From contig OZ038498.1 of assembly GCA_964036315.1 (NCBI GenBank), positions 11,288,468 to 11,352,467 of the forward strand: a DNA stretch of 64,000 bases, written 5' to 3'. Position 1 is the stretch's first letter; every line of letters begins with the position of its first letter. Under the pieces are notes generated by a model. It saw only the letters and a program-made list of their open reading frames with translations. It had not been told where the DNA came from and made no database searches. Made by a program: the position numbers and the translations under genes. Origin of the DNA: Acanthosepion esculentum. Its lineage: Eukaryota; Mollusca; Cephalopoda; Sepiida; Sepiidae. Below, piece after piece: positions 31,091 through 41,535 of the stretch.

Positions 31091-31160
31091 GAGGACAAAA
31101 TTCTATTCCAATGTGGTTTTGAGATTAACAATTTCGTTTTTGTTTTCAGCTAAAATAATA
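31091..31160. other. Junction between opposed PLE halves
   Basis: AT-rich spacer where the minus-strand PLE meets the plus-strand one. Confidence 0.4.
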
Positions 31161-31558
31161 GCTCAATTAAGTCTCATTTAAATGCACATGGAGATCCTCC
31201 AAACTCTATCCGTAACAAACTTGTTGACAATATAAATATAATAGCCATAGCCACATGTAAAAATAAAGGCTAAAAATAATGGAAACATTATTAATAAAAA
31301 AAAACAAACAAAGCCAACATTCAATAATATCAACTATGAACACGGCCACAATGTGCTGACCGTGTTTGGAAAATAAAACATTCCTATAACTCTAGATGCA
31401 TACATAAAACGATCCATATATTCAGTTAAAAGTAAAAATAAAATTCATGCTTGATAATGGGTAAAAGTATAGCCGAGCTTGGACATACAAAACATTTGGA
31501 CAATTTCTACATAATTTATGTCCAGAGAAGAAAATTATAACAGCACAAGAAAAATTAA
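31161..31558 (+). mobile_element. Second PLE 3' half, opposite orientation, split by element K
   Basis: The plus strand reads NNSSIKSHLNAHGDPPNSIR, NKLVDNINIIAIATC (GIY-YIG region), then FNNINYEHGHNVLTVFGK-stop. The 3' UTR follows (ACATTCCTATAACTCTAGAT) and then the next N-terminus (FGQFLHNLCPEKKIITAQEK). The sequence stops at 31558 and resumes at 32002 after an inserted element. It is the inverted counterpart of 29762-30330. Confidence 0.65.
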
Positions 31559-32001
31559 TATCTGTCTATATTTCTGAAATGAGGTATTATGTACACTATT
31601 TACATTATTCGGACTATTGTCCTCATCTTTGTCGCCATATTTATTACAACGTTTCGGCCTTTGTACGCTCCGGTCTTCTTCAGGTGGTTGGAATGTCAAA
31701 CTAAATGTTTAATGGATAAAGGCGTTAGTTAGATCCAGTGACAGGACACAAAGAGTGCGAGTTCAATACCCGGTTAAGGTAGTGGAGAACTTGGAGAGGG
31801 GAATTAACAGGAGATAACTAATAACTGACATCCATTAAAACATGGCATGTGTAACTAGAACTGTCTACCCGAGTGAGCGAAATAAAGGGTTTAGTTCGAC
31901 ATTCCAGCCACCTGACGAATGCCGGTGCGTACAACGGCCGAAACGTTGTAATAAATCTGGCGACAAAGATGAGGACAATAGTCCGAATAATGTAAATAGT
32001 G
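31559..32001. mobile_element. Foldback element K, copy 3, flanked by a 12-bp target duplication
   Basis: Inserted in a PLE coding segment. AAGAAAAATTAA occurs at 31547-31558 and again at 32002-32013. The element reads TATCTGTCTATATTTCTGAA at one end and CGAATAATGTAAATAGTG at the other. It holds the mirrored TTGTCGCCATATTTATTACA and CGTTTCGGCCTTTGTACGCT arms. Its centre has TTAGTTAGATCCAGTGACAG and the B-box-like GCGAGTTCAATACCCGG. The left arm is shorter than in copy 2. Confidence 0.85.
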
Positions 32002-32056
32002 AAGAAAAATTAAATAAAAACTTAACCGCAGTACCTTGACATTTGTCTTTTCATGA
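32002..32056 (+). mobile_element. Continuation of the split PLE N-terminus
   Basis: Reads EEKLNKNLTAVP, then -stop-HLSF. Joined conceptually to 31558 it matches the KLNKKLNCSTVSVIFNE pattern at 7192. It ends at a short (TA)n (32057-32070). Confidence 0.6.
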
Positions 32057-32064
32057 TATATATA

Positions 32065-32325
32065 TATATGGAGGATCCTCTGGTATTGGATGGCAACCAG
32101 CTTGAGAGAAGGGAGACTTTGAATTCAAACCCAAGAGGACTGTTTTGGAGACTTCGTGACACAAGTGTACGATTTCTGTTAGCAACTCTTGTGAAAGGTA
32201 CGGCCAAAGAAGACTTCACCACGTTAAACAAAACTTGGCTGGAGGCTCGGTTCCAGAAGAAGTGAACTGCTAGGCTTTCATTCGTCGAAATCGACGGCCT
32301 GACGATTGCATTATATATGTGCAGG
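32065..32325 (+). mobile_element. SINE type 3 (body with another tail), 5'-truncated
   Basis: GGATGGCAACCAGCTTGAGA, AGACTTTGAATTCAAACCC, TTTTGGAGACTTCGTGACAC parallel the type-1 SINE body at 2647-2720 but are diverged. The tail reads TTCGTCGAAATCGACGG then CCTGACGATTGCATTATATA. That is, the same CGTCGAA...GACGG block as type 1 followed by the CTGACGATTGC motif of the ribozyme family instead of GAGAGTCCATTAT. Confidence 0.55.
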
Positions 32326-32411
32326 CAAAAAAGCCACACTGACAGATGAATTTGTTGATGAATTTGTTCAAGCAGGATTTTGATGGCGTCTCTGCTTCAG
32401 AGCTTGACAAA

Positions 32412-32760
<349 letters not shown>

Positions 32761-33062
32761 GTATGGAGAGAGGAGATATAAACGTTGCTCATAATAATGC
32801 ACAGTTGGGAAACGCTGAAGATTTAGGAACGCCAAATTTTTAATTTTAAATTAATTTAAAATTTAAATTTAATTGAACATTTAAATCTTAAATTAATTGA
32901 AAATTTAAAGTTGGAATTAATTGAAAATTCAAATTTAAAATTATTCAAAAATCTAAATTTTAGATTAATTAAAAATTTAAAATTTATCTTTCTTGAATCT
33001 TCAGCGTTTCCCTTGGTGCATAATTATCACTGACGTTTATATATCACCTTCCCTTGTACATA
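32761..33062. mobile_element. Foldback element E with AATT-rich core
   Basis: The left arm (32761-32838: GAGGAGATATAAACGTTGCT, GGGAAACGCTGAAGATT) is mirrored by 32985-33062 (CTTCAGCGTTTCCCTTGGTG, CGTTTATATATCACCTTCCC). The 145-bp core is made of AATTTAAATTTTAAATTAATT-like degenerate repeats. Confidence 0.75.
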
Positions 33063-33229
33063 TATATATACATATATATATATATATAATTCCCTCGGCA
33101 AGAACATTATTTTAGTCTGATGATGTCTATTCTGAGGTCGAAACCCCTCAAATATGATTTCTTTCACTTTGTCATTCAATTACCAAATTTGAAATTAATT
33201 GAAAATATATATGGTTTTAAGGTATGAGT
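33063..33229. mobile_element. (TA)n and an H-like single arm
   Basis: After TA (33063-33090), AGTCTGATGATGTCTATTCT, GAGGTCGAAACCCCTC and TTTCACTTTGTCATTCAATT parallel the right arm of element H at 20471-20535. No mirrored arm. Confidence 0.5.
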
Positions 33230-33230
33230 A

Positions 33231-33310
<80 letters not shown>
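33230..33310. repeat. (TA)n microsatellite
   Basis: About 80 bp of TA with one TGTA. Confidence 0.95.
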
Positions 33311-33313
<3 letters not shown>

Positions 33314-33324
33314 TACATACATAT

Positions 33325-33445
33325 ATATTATAAATTAACTGATTTAAAATATGGTTTTTCGCTACACACTAATAACCATGTTTCAAAAATGGAAGCTAAA
33401 TCTTCAAATTTAATTTTATAATTAAATTAAAAGCATTAGTTCCAT
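33325..33445. mobile_element. Foldback element F, copy 1 (one arm)
   Basis: ATTATAAATTAACTGATTTA, AAATATGGTTTTTCGCTACA, CATGTTTCAAAAATGGAAGC match the left arm of the palindrome at 36644. Confidence 0.7.
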
Positions 33446-33861
33446 TTCTTCTTCAAGCGAATATTGAAATAACTTATTTTTAAATTTACTAAGTTTTAAA
33501 TGCACACATAAATTCATAATTCCCTTTTTCCAAGGATACAGAGAAATTCAATCATTCAGACTGGGGCGGTAGCGTGTTCATTTTTATTAACTATTGTATC
33601 AATTATGAGTTACGTTCGAAAAAGGGATTTAGTTTAGGGAGGGTAGGAGTGTATTTTTCAACGAATTCTGACATTCGTTAAATGCATGTCGTCTGGTTTT
33701 TTTTCTATTATTAACGGCAAAAAGTCTTTCGGCATTTTTTTCTGCTTGTATACTTAAAGATTTTTTTGGGGCGGGGGTATATTTAGGTTAGAATACGTTT
33801 TATTTAACTACAATTTTAAAATATTTTTACTCTTAATTACTAATAGACTATATTCTTTCTT
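33446..33861. other. Unassigned stretch
   Basis: No coding potential; a GGGGCGGGGG patch near 33767. Confidence 0.5.
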
Positions 33862-33964
<103 letters not shown>

Positions 33965-33997
33965 CATAATGAGAATACACGTATACTTCCTTGATAT

Positions 33998-34423
33998 GTA
34001 TATAATATGGAGAAAAACAACTGAAAAGTTGCAAATTAAAAAAATTGAATGTTTTTTTGTGAAAGTATTTATTTATATTTATATATATATATATATATTT
34101 GATATTTCAGATCTGCCCCGATCTTTCATTAGAAATGACTGTTTTCAGAAGTTTGTTTACAAGTAGCGTCCGTTAAACAAAGACTTGGGAATTTTAAATC
34201 TGTATAAATATTTCAACAGTTAAATAAATTTCTTTAGATATAGTTAAAAAACCCTTTTTAAACAACATCTAAAATATTATTATCGTTAGATTTACGTTAG
34301 AAATATTCAAACAAAGTTGCATTCCACATCACTTGACGTCCGCGTCTCGCGACGGACGCTACTTGTAAACAAACTTCTGAATACAGTTATTTCTGATGAA
34401 AGATCGGGGCAGATCTGAAATAT

Positions 34424-34466
<43 letters not shown>

Positions 34467-34543
34467 AATATAAATAAATACTTGCACAAAAAAAAATTCA
34501 ATTTTTTTAATTTGCAACTTTTCAGTTGTTTTCTCCATATACA
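33998..34543. mobile_element. Large foldback element J (about 175-bp arms)
   Basis: The left arm 33998-34172 (ATATGGAGAAAAACAACTGA, AGATCTGCCCCGATCTTTCA, TTTGTTTACAAGTAGCGTCC) is mirrored by 34353-34543. Both arms contain their own (TA)n at the matching position, 24 bp on the left and about 40 bp on the right. The 180-bp spacer includes ACGTCCGCGTCTCGCGACGG. Open frames across it are accidental. Confidence 0.85.
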
Positions 34544-34559
34544 TTTCAATTGAGCACTG

Positions 34560-34820
34560 TTGAGTGATAAGCTAATTCTATAAACAACAGCCACCTGCAC
34601 TAATGCAAAGCTCTTCAGTAAAATGAATGGAGTACTTTGGCTGATTGGCATTTGTTTACATTTGATAAAACAATACGCTAGATTTAGTTGTGTAACTCTA
34701 CCGAGTGAAGATAGCTCTGGCTGACACAAAATTAGTTGTGTTTCAATCCTGGCTTGAGGCATTCGGAAGTCTAGTCGCACTGAGGAGCTGTGATACAGCG
34801 AAACAGTACTGTCTGTGAAT

Positions 34821-34822
<2 letters not shown>
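34560..34822 (+). mobile_element. Short retroelement ending in a hammerhead ribozyme
   Basis: About 260 bp between foldback J and a (TA)n array. Contains CAGCCACCTGCACTAATGCA, TTTGGCTGATTGGCATTTGT, a faint B-box-like GTGTTTCAATCC near 34739, and the ribozyme at 34775-34818. I see only one ribozyme copy and no partner in direct repeat. It could be a truncated retrozyme, a SINE or a PLE end. Confidence 0.5.
34775..34818 (+). ncRNA. Hammerhead ribozyme (complete three-stem consensus)
   Basis: Stem I TCGCA (34775-34779) pairs with TGTGA (34814-34818), with one G-U pair. Core CTGAGGA is 34780-34786. Stem II is GCTGT/ACAGC (34787-34791, 34795-34799) with loop GAT. Core GAAA is 34800-34803. Stem III is A-CAG/CTG-T (34803-34812) with a 2-nt loop. 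The cleavage triplet GUC ends at 34813. Every invariant core base of the hammerhead is present with no insertion. Short palindromic stem III is a feature of animal genomic hammerheads, which often work as dimers. Predicted cleavage is after C34813. Confidence 0.8.

Positions 34823-34864
<42 letters not shown>
34823..34864. repeat. (TA)n microsatellite
   Basis: About 42 bp of TA, starting 4-5 bp after the ribozyme. Confidence 0.95.
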
Positions 34865-34866
<2 letters not shown>

Positions 34867-36467
34867 CTTGAACGCAATTACTAATAGTGTCAGATTTAGA
34901 TACGTTGATCAAGTAAGTGGATGAGACAACTGTGTGTTTTAGTATCTATATCGCTTAGAAATATATGAAACGTGTGGGTTAGATATAAAAATATCTGATG
35001 TGAAAACAATGTCCATTGTAAGAAAATAAATTAACATTGATATTGCATTCCTTTGCAATTTTGTTCCAGGAATGACAAAACTATAAATCAATTAATAACT
35101 TAAATTTTAAAAGAAAGAACATAGTTGTGGAATTGGATGCTAAGAAAAATCAATGAGAAATGAGAAATAAAAATGATTTCAGTGATTTTCCATACTGAGA
35201 TCTGTTCACTTGGAGAAAAAATGTAAAAAATTCATAACAAATTTTTGTGAAATAAAGTGTGTAGATCAGAATGGATGCTAATAACTCAGAGATGTGATTC
35301 TTAATTAAAATGGCTTCTTATTAGGAAACGGCTGGAAATCGGAGGTGGGTCGAGTGAACGAAAAAACCGAAAATTATCTACTGATATTAAAATCATATTC
35401 TTACTGACGGTTCTTATCTGATACTTTTACTATGTCGCCTAATATTATCAGCTTCCTGATCCTTGGAAAGGAGATGGCCAAGTAATTTCCTTTGATACTA
35501 AAGATGCCATGAACGATTTAGTAATAAAACAAAACTATTTTTTTTTTACTTTTTCTGCAAGAATTAATTTTGTAAACCTGTAACGTTTTACCAGTTAAGA
35601 AAAGGACCTTTTTTTCATAAAAACAGTTCTAGCCATTTGCTTGCCCTATATTCCAGGTATATACCACCTATCGGGATATCTGCAATAATTTTTGGATGTG
35701 TGCTACAAAATATATCGGATTATTCCGAAAGAAACATTAAAGACACAAGATGATGAGAGATTTCGAAAAATGCAAAGGGCTATTTTTAAAAAAAATTTTA
35801 TTCTTGATTTCAGTTGGATGCAATTATTATTATTATTTTTTTTGTATGGCTATTACACAACTTTGCAAAAGAATCTGATTGAATTCTTGCTTCCATCTCT
35901 TGACAAGTTATTTTCTTAAGAGAAAATAGGGATTATAATCATCAGTTAGCCATTTATCTCAACTTCATAGGAACGGAGTTGATGGTTTTCTAAGAAGAAA
36001 CAAAGAGCCATTTATCTGGGAGGCAAATGGCTGCGAGCTGATTCTGTAAAACTACCAAAATGCTGCAAATATGAAGAGGTGAAAGAACTTATACCAACCA
36101 AAAGGTTCATGACACGATTTCATTTAAGTTTTAACATTACTTGCCTTTTCATAAAGTCTGCCAGATGAGCTTTATCATTAGTCTAGGTTAGTCACCCTAC
36201 TTGCCTTCAATATTAAGGCAAAGAAGATGGGCGTTGTGAAAAAAAAAATATTCAGGTAAAATCTGTTTTGTATTTGGAAAAACAAACTAGAACGCGAAGT
36301 TTATCACTTTTCTAGCTGTCCGCTCTTATTTTAAATTCTTGAAACTGTTAACTTAAAATATAAATTGATGGTATTACTGTCATCTTAAACTTAGTAAACA
36401 CTAAACAAGTGTGGATTTGCACTGGCTTTCTCTTCCTCTCTGTCTCTCGGACTCTCTCTCTGTCTCG
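34865..36467. other. Low-repeat stretch, no recognised gene
   Basis: 1.6 kb without arrays. The longest frame (35692-35919, plus) ends in a hydrophobic LLLLFFLYGYYTT segment and has no family signature. A decayed gene or intergenic DNA. Confidence 0.4.

Positions 36468-36503
<36 letters not shown>
36468..36503. repeat. (CT)n-(TA)n tract
   Basis: CTCTCTCT to 36481 then TA to 36503. Confidence 0.9.
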
Positions 36504-36504
<1 letters not shown>

Positions 36505-36613
36505 AATAAAGACAAAAGGAAAACTTATCTCATCCAACGCGTGTCTTTATTCATATTGTCCATTTACAGATACATTTTACTTATATCTGCATATTTTATA
36601 CACACACACACAC

Positions 36614-36643
<30 letters not shown>
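36504..36643. repeat. Dispersed repeat L, copy 1, with CA and TA ends
   Basis: AAAGACAAAAGGAAAACTTA, TCTCATCCAACGCGTGTCTT, CAGATACATTTTACTTATAT, GCATATTTTATACACACAC, then TA. Copy 2 at 37452 is almost identical. The GGAAAACT...GACGCGT part resembles the arm of foldback S at 61890. Confidence 0.75.
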
Positions 36644-36652
<9 letters not shown>

Positions 36653-36820
36653 TAAATTAATAGATTTAAAATATGGTTTTACCGCTACACAGTGATGACC
36701 ATGTTTCAGAAATGGAAGCTATTAAATTAAATTCAGGGGCTTTAGCTTCCATTTCTGAAACATGGTCATCACTGTGTAGCGGTAAAACCATATTTTAAAT
36801 CTATTAATTTATAATATTAA
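36644..36820. mobile_element. Foldback element F, copy 2 (76-bp perfect arms)
   Basis: The left arm 36644-36720 (TTAATAGATTTAAAATATGG, TTTTACCGCTACACAGTGAT, GACCATGTTTCAGAAATGGA) is mirrored at 36744-36819 with no mismatch by eye. The spacer is a 23-bp AATTAAATTCAGGGGCTT-like segment. Confidence 0.85.
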
Positions 36821-36920
36821 TGCTCTGTAAATTTAAATTTACATAGAGCACTATTGTGTAAAAATAAAAATATCTATAAGAACACCGGATTTTATATCTT
36901 ACTGTTCTTTCCTTTTTATT

Positions 36921-36924
<4 letters not shown>

Positions 36925-36953
<29 letters not shown>

Positions 36954-37412
36954 GATAATATATATAATCATAATTATATATATATATATAATATATATGA
37001 TAATATATCTGTAATAATAATTTTAAATATATATATATATATATGATAATATATATAATAATAATTTTAAATATATATATGATAATATATATAATAATTT
37101 TAAATTTATATATATATATATATGATAATATATGTAATAATAATTTTAAATATATATATATATATGATAATATATATAATAATAATTATATATATAATAT
37201 ATATATGATAATATATATGTAATAATAATTTTAAATATATATTTATATATATAATATATATAATAATAATTATATATATAGACAATATATATGATAATAT
37301 ATATGTAATAATAATTTTAAATATATATATATATACATATGATAATATATATAATAATAATTATATATATTTATATATAATATATATGATAATATATATG
37401 TAATAATAATTT

Positions 37413-37452
<40 letters not shown>
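36925..37452. repeat. AT-only higher-order array
   Basis: About eight irregular units of TATATGATAATATATATAA, TAATAATTTTAAATATATAT separated by variable TA runs; spacing is roughly 60-80 bp. Almost no G or C apart from the GATAA step. Confidence 0.9.
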
Positions 37453-37455
<3 letters not shown>

Positions 37456-37640
37456 ACAAAAGGAAAACTTATCTCATCCAACCCGTGTCTTTATTCATAT
37501 TGTCCTTTTACAGATACATTTTACTTATATCTGCATATTTTATACACACACACACAAACACACACACACACACACGCACACACGCACGTACACACACACA
37601 CACACATACATATAGGTGTGCGTGTGTGTGTCTCTGTTTA
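37452..37640. repeat. Dispersed repeat L, copy 2, with long (CA)n end
   Basis: Same 110 bp as 36504-36617, with CCGTG for GCGTG and CTTTT for CATTT. It then extends into an irregular CA/CG array (37542-37640) with CACGCACACACGCACGTAC. Confidence 0.75.
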
Positions 37641-39204
37641 GTTTCAATTATTTCTGTTACTCGATGAGCTTACACAGAAAGAGAAGTTTTTCTTTACATA
37701 ATAAATCAAATACATAAATATAAGTTAGTTTTATTGTATATTTGATAAACAAATTTCCTCGGAATTCAAGAATATTAAACTTTTTTGTTGGTCTAAGAAC
37801 GCTCGCTCTTTTTCAGTTTGGTTTCCTAAACGAAATTCAACAGATACTACTACCTACAGACTCATTTTCTTAGTTGGGAAACAAGGAAGAGATTTATTTA
37901 TTCCACTATTGACACAATGTGTAGAAATAATTATCATCATTGAATTACTCACGCAACGTGGATCTTTCTGCTACAAAAAAAAAAAAAAATAAAAAACCTT
38001 AAATTTTAAAAATCCCTAATTTTTTAAAAGCATTGTGTCATCCAAAAACGAAAAGAAAATTAAAAATTCTTTTGTGACATCAGGCATCAATGTGAATCTA
38101 TTTGTTGACTCGAGTGGTGAATTAAAAAAACAAAAACAAAAGTCATTTTTATTTCGTGGAGTTGGGAGAATCTCTGACAGCTGAAGACGAAGCTCATAAA
38201 CCTGTTAAAAACAACGTCCATTTTTCTTTCTTTTTACACACTTGAGTTATTTTTTTTTCTCATGACACATGGAATTAGAGTGTCATTTGGAAAATTCTGG
38301 GGATTAGGGCATAGAATGTGCTCGAAAGACAAACAACAAATATTTTGAAAAATGTTTAACATGAAAAAGAAATGGAAGTGATAAATTTGAAAATCCAAAT
38401 TTTGAAAAATTGTGTTAATAATTTTCGTAATATTTAAAAAAAATATTTCCGGTTTGCAGATATTTATACCAATGTTTTTTTTTTTAATTTTTTTTTTTTT
38501 TTTTTATCGCAGGACATTTTTACCAGTACAGGACTGACCACAGTGGGCACAGAAATAATTTTAAAAAATGCCCATGGTCCACGCTAACTGGCTGAAACTG
38601 GAGCCAATTTAATAAAAGGATCACCATTTTCATGGGATGAAACGCAACACTGTCTATATTTCTGTTTTTTTTTTAAGAAAAAATTACATACACACATACA
38701 TATACATCAACACACACATACAACTGAGAAAATGTGCTTGCACACGTCTTCTCTCTTGCATACGCACACACATATGCACATAAACACACGAAAGAAAAGA
38801 GAACCAAGAAGTGATAGCAGAAGTTTGAAGTAGTAAGATAATTCGTGACGTCACCAGGTAAGGCCATTAGGTGCAAATAAGGTAGCGAGGAGACATAGCC
38901 AGGGAAGGAAATGGAATTAGGATAGGGGGGGGGATTTTCTTGGAATGTGCAAAAACTCATTCTGCCTACGTCGAAGTTTTATATTTTGGACATTTGTTTT
39001 TTTGCTTAGCAATTTTTTAATTGTGAAAATAAATTGTGCGTGTAGACATCAGGGAATGCCTTCAGATGATTAGATGTGTGTGTGTGCGTATGTGAGAGCA
39101 GTTTCTCCTAGTTCTGCGTTTCAAGTTTGCTTTCAACGAAATGGGGTCAAAGAATTTAGGTTTCGAATTGAAATGTCAACACACTGATATGCTCCTGAAG
39201 TCGC

Positions 39205-39206
<2 letters not shown>
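37641..39206. other. Low-repeat stretch
   Basis: Unique-looking DNA with a poly-T run (38476-38506) and short CACATACA tracts (38690-38790). Contains the fairly balanced patch GGACTGACCACAGTGGGCAC near 38541. No gene recognised on either strand. Confidence 0.5.

Positions 39207-39272
<66 letters not shown>
39207..39272. repeat. (TA)n microsatellite
   Basis: About 65 bp of TA. Confidence 0.95.
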
Positions 39273-39274
<2 letters not shown>

Positions 39275-39275
<1 letters not shown>

Positions 39276-39478
39276 CATCATTGGTGGGGGTTGGTCTCAT
39301 TCAGTCTGCTCCCTCCTCCTCGAACTTACTGCCATGGGTGACCGACCCTACAGGAGTTGGAACTCCAGACGGTTTCACTCTTGGGATAACTGGGACACGC
39401 TACCATGGCAAGGAAGGACCATATATATTTTACACTGGATGTCGGATATATATACATATATATGTATGTATAGGGAGA
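39275..39478. repeat. Unclassified repeat-like fragment
   Basis: A GC-balanced 150-bp island (CTGCCATGGGTGACCGACCC, GGAGTTGGAACTCCAGACGG) between (TA)n and (GATA)n. The ends CCATGGGTGA and TACCATGGCA are inverted. No reading frame of interest. Confidence 0.35.
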
Positions 39479-39480
39479 CT

Positions 39481-39563
<83 letters not shown>
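39479..39563. repeat. (GATA)n microsatellite
   Basis: About 21 GATA units, uninterrupted. Confidence 0.95.
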
Positions 39564-39564
<1 letters not shown>

Positions 39565-40439
39565 TGAGAGCGGTGAGCTGTGAAAGTAAGTATAAAAATG
39601 GAACGGATCCCGGACGTAGCAACAATTTGAAGTGTCTGGGAAAAGCTATCATAGACACCCCCAGATAAATCTCGAAATTATGTTTGCTTTCTGTTCCATA
39701 TTTCTATCATACGTCATTGATTTTTTCTTTTTTTTTCCTTCTCTTTTGTTTAGTCTCTCTCCCTCTCCCTCTCTTTAATCGTTATGCTTGTAAGCCCAGA
39801 AGGCTCGGTTTTTTAATATTTCATTTTGATTATTATATGTGACCCACGTAAATGGTACTGGCTTTGACATTAACGAAAACTATCAATAACAATAGGAACA
39901 GTGGCTGTTTTGAAATGTTCTATTTCATCTTTTAAACCTCTAAGATAAATGGATTATTTTCGACTCAAGCAAAAGTCTTTTGCGTCAACAAAGTGAAGAC
40001 GTAATCAATTCATTTTTACCCCAGTTTGACTATAAAATATAAGAGAAATGCGTCTCAGTCAAGAGATATACAACAGCTTTGATTGAAAGGCACTGACAAC
40101 AAAAAGAAAAAAGCCCAATGACTTTCATTTCAATGCTCAACAAACTAAGTCGTTCGATGTCAATCTTTTTTTATCAATGTAAAATATAGGATAATGCAAT
40201 GTTTTCCTTAAAAAAAACATAATAAAAAAGAGAACTCTTGATAAAGACAGACAATTAATGACTTCCGGAGGACATAATGATCAAAAAACCATTATTATAG
40301 AGACATTGCTGAAAAAAATGTCCAAGACGCTTAAATGAAATCCATTCTATTTTTCATGCACTCGATTTACCCGAGAAATTCTTTTAAAGAAAACGTTTTG
40401 CATTTCGCTTCGCCTGACTAACTTTTGCCGAGTCGGTAT
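39564..40439. other. Low-repeat stretch
   Basis: CTTTT and CTCTCCCTC tracts near 39722-39775. No open frame of interest. Confidence 0.5.
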
Positions 40440-40760
40440 ATCGTTTCTCTTTCATTTTCTATCGTAGTTAGGGAAAAAAATGAATGACCGCGTTGCTTCG
40501 GCCTGTGCCCTGCTAGCCAAGCAGTAGTTGCCTGCACAAAATTGCTTCTTCCCGTTGAGTTGCTGCAATGAATGTAGTGGCCGGGTGGGTGAACATGAAG
40601 CAGTTGTGTTGACGGCACAAGAGAACCTTATAAAACCGAATTATTTCTGTGGTGACGTGCGGTTGTGGCCGAATAAAACAGACTATATCAATAAAGACAA
40701 GCGACTAAAGAATAAATGTCGGTATTACGACGGATGTCAACTCGGATAAGGCGGGTAGAG
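40440..40760 (+). other. GC-richer segment with promoter- and poly(A)-like signals
   Basis: A 320-bp island that is clearly less AT-rich than its surroundings. It has CTTATAAAACC (TATA-like, 40628) followed by AATAAA at 40672, 40690 and 40709. That order would fit a solo LTR, but I find no TG...CA ends, primer-binding site or second copy. A 73-codon plus frame (40528-40749) has many Cys but no known domain. Confidence 0.25.
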
Positions 40761-41029
40761 AATAAAAGAAGAGAGATTTAAGAAGAGAGGAGTAATGGTC
40801 AGTGCAAAGGACGGAATGAACGCTAATTCGGAGAAGAGAAGGAAAGAAGGGGGAAAGAATGGGGAGTAGAAACGTAAAAGGTGGGGGAATGGTTAGTAAA
40901 TAGACACGGCTTCACGTCATTGTTATGGCTAAAAGTATACAAACTAAAAAAAAAAGGATGAAAAAAAGTAATAGATAGTTACAGAGTCATTCCATGATTT
41001 GATCGAAGAATAGGTTGTTTAGGATCGGG

Positions 41030-41330
41030 TTCAAAGATGACGATGATGGAATACAGAAGAAGAACAGATGATATTACCACGTCAAACAATATGGCGGAAT
41101 GTTGGACAATTTCCTCAAGGATGAAGAAGAGACTCGAGGCGACAGAGATGTGGCTGCTAAGGATATCATGGACCGAGCGTGTGAGCAACGATGAGGTCTT
41201 AGAAAGGTTGCAAACAAGGAGGAGGCTTATTCTAAATATCAGGAAGAGGCAGCTGAAGTTTCTGGGACACATAAAGAGGAAGGAGGGCCTGGAGAATCTG
41301 ATACTCAACCAGCGTTGCCTAAATTAATTT
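41030..41330 (+). mobile_element. Reverse-transcriptase tail fragment, unit 1
   Basis: Reads MWLLRISWTERVSNDEVLER, LQTRRRLILNIRKRQLKFLG, HIKRKEGLENLIL, the same C-terminal LINE segment as 8338-8670. It ends abruptly before the LTGRIEGKR continuation. Confidence 0.7.
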
Positions 41331-41535
41331 CACTAAAAGGATTAATTCTCCTGGAATTGGAATTGGTGTGGACGATTCTTTCAATAGTGTCTTGCTAATG
41401 GCATCAGTGTTTAACATATGGGACCCTTTCCTGTACGGCAAGGTATACTCATAGGCTGAGAACATGAGTAGCCATCTTTGGATTCGGCCTGATGCTAGGG
41501 ACGGTATAGTTTTTGTTTCCCCAAATAGTCTGCCT
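41331..41535. other. Segment separating RT-tail units
   Basis: 200 bp without a clear frame (GGATTAATTCTCCTGGAATT, GTGTTTAACATATGGGACCC). Probably another repeat inserted between unit 1 and the tandem array. Confidence 0.4.

Noticed and set aside
35692..35919. Small membrane protein gene
   Set aside because: One hydrophobic segment in AT-rich DNA; no signal, family or codon pattern supports it.
38673..38960. 95-residue minus-strand protein
   Set aside because: Its N-terminal half is ordinary, the rest is a reading of a CACATACA tract, and nothing conserved is visible.
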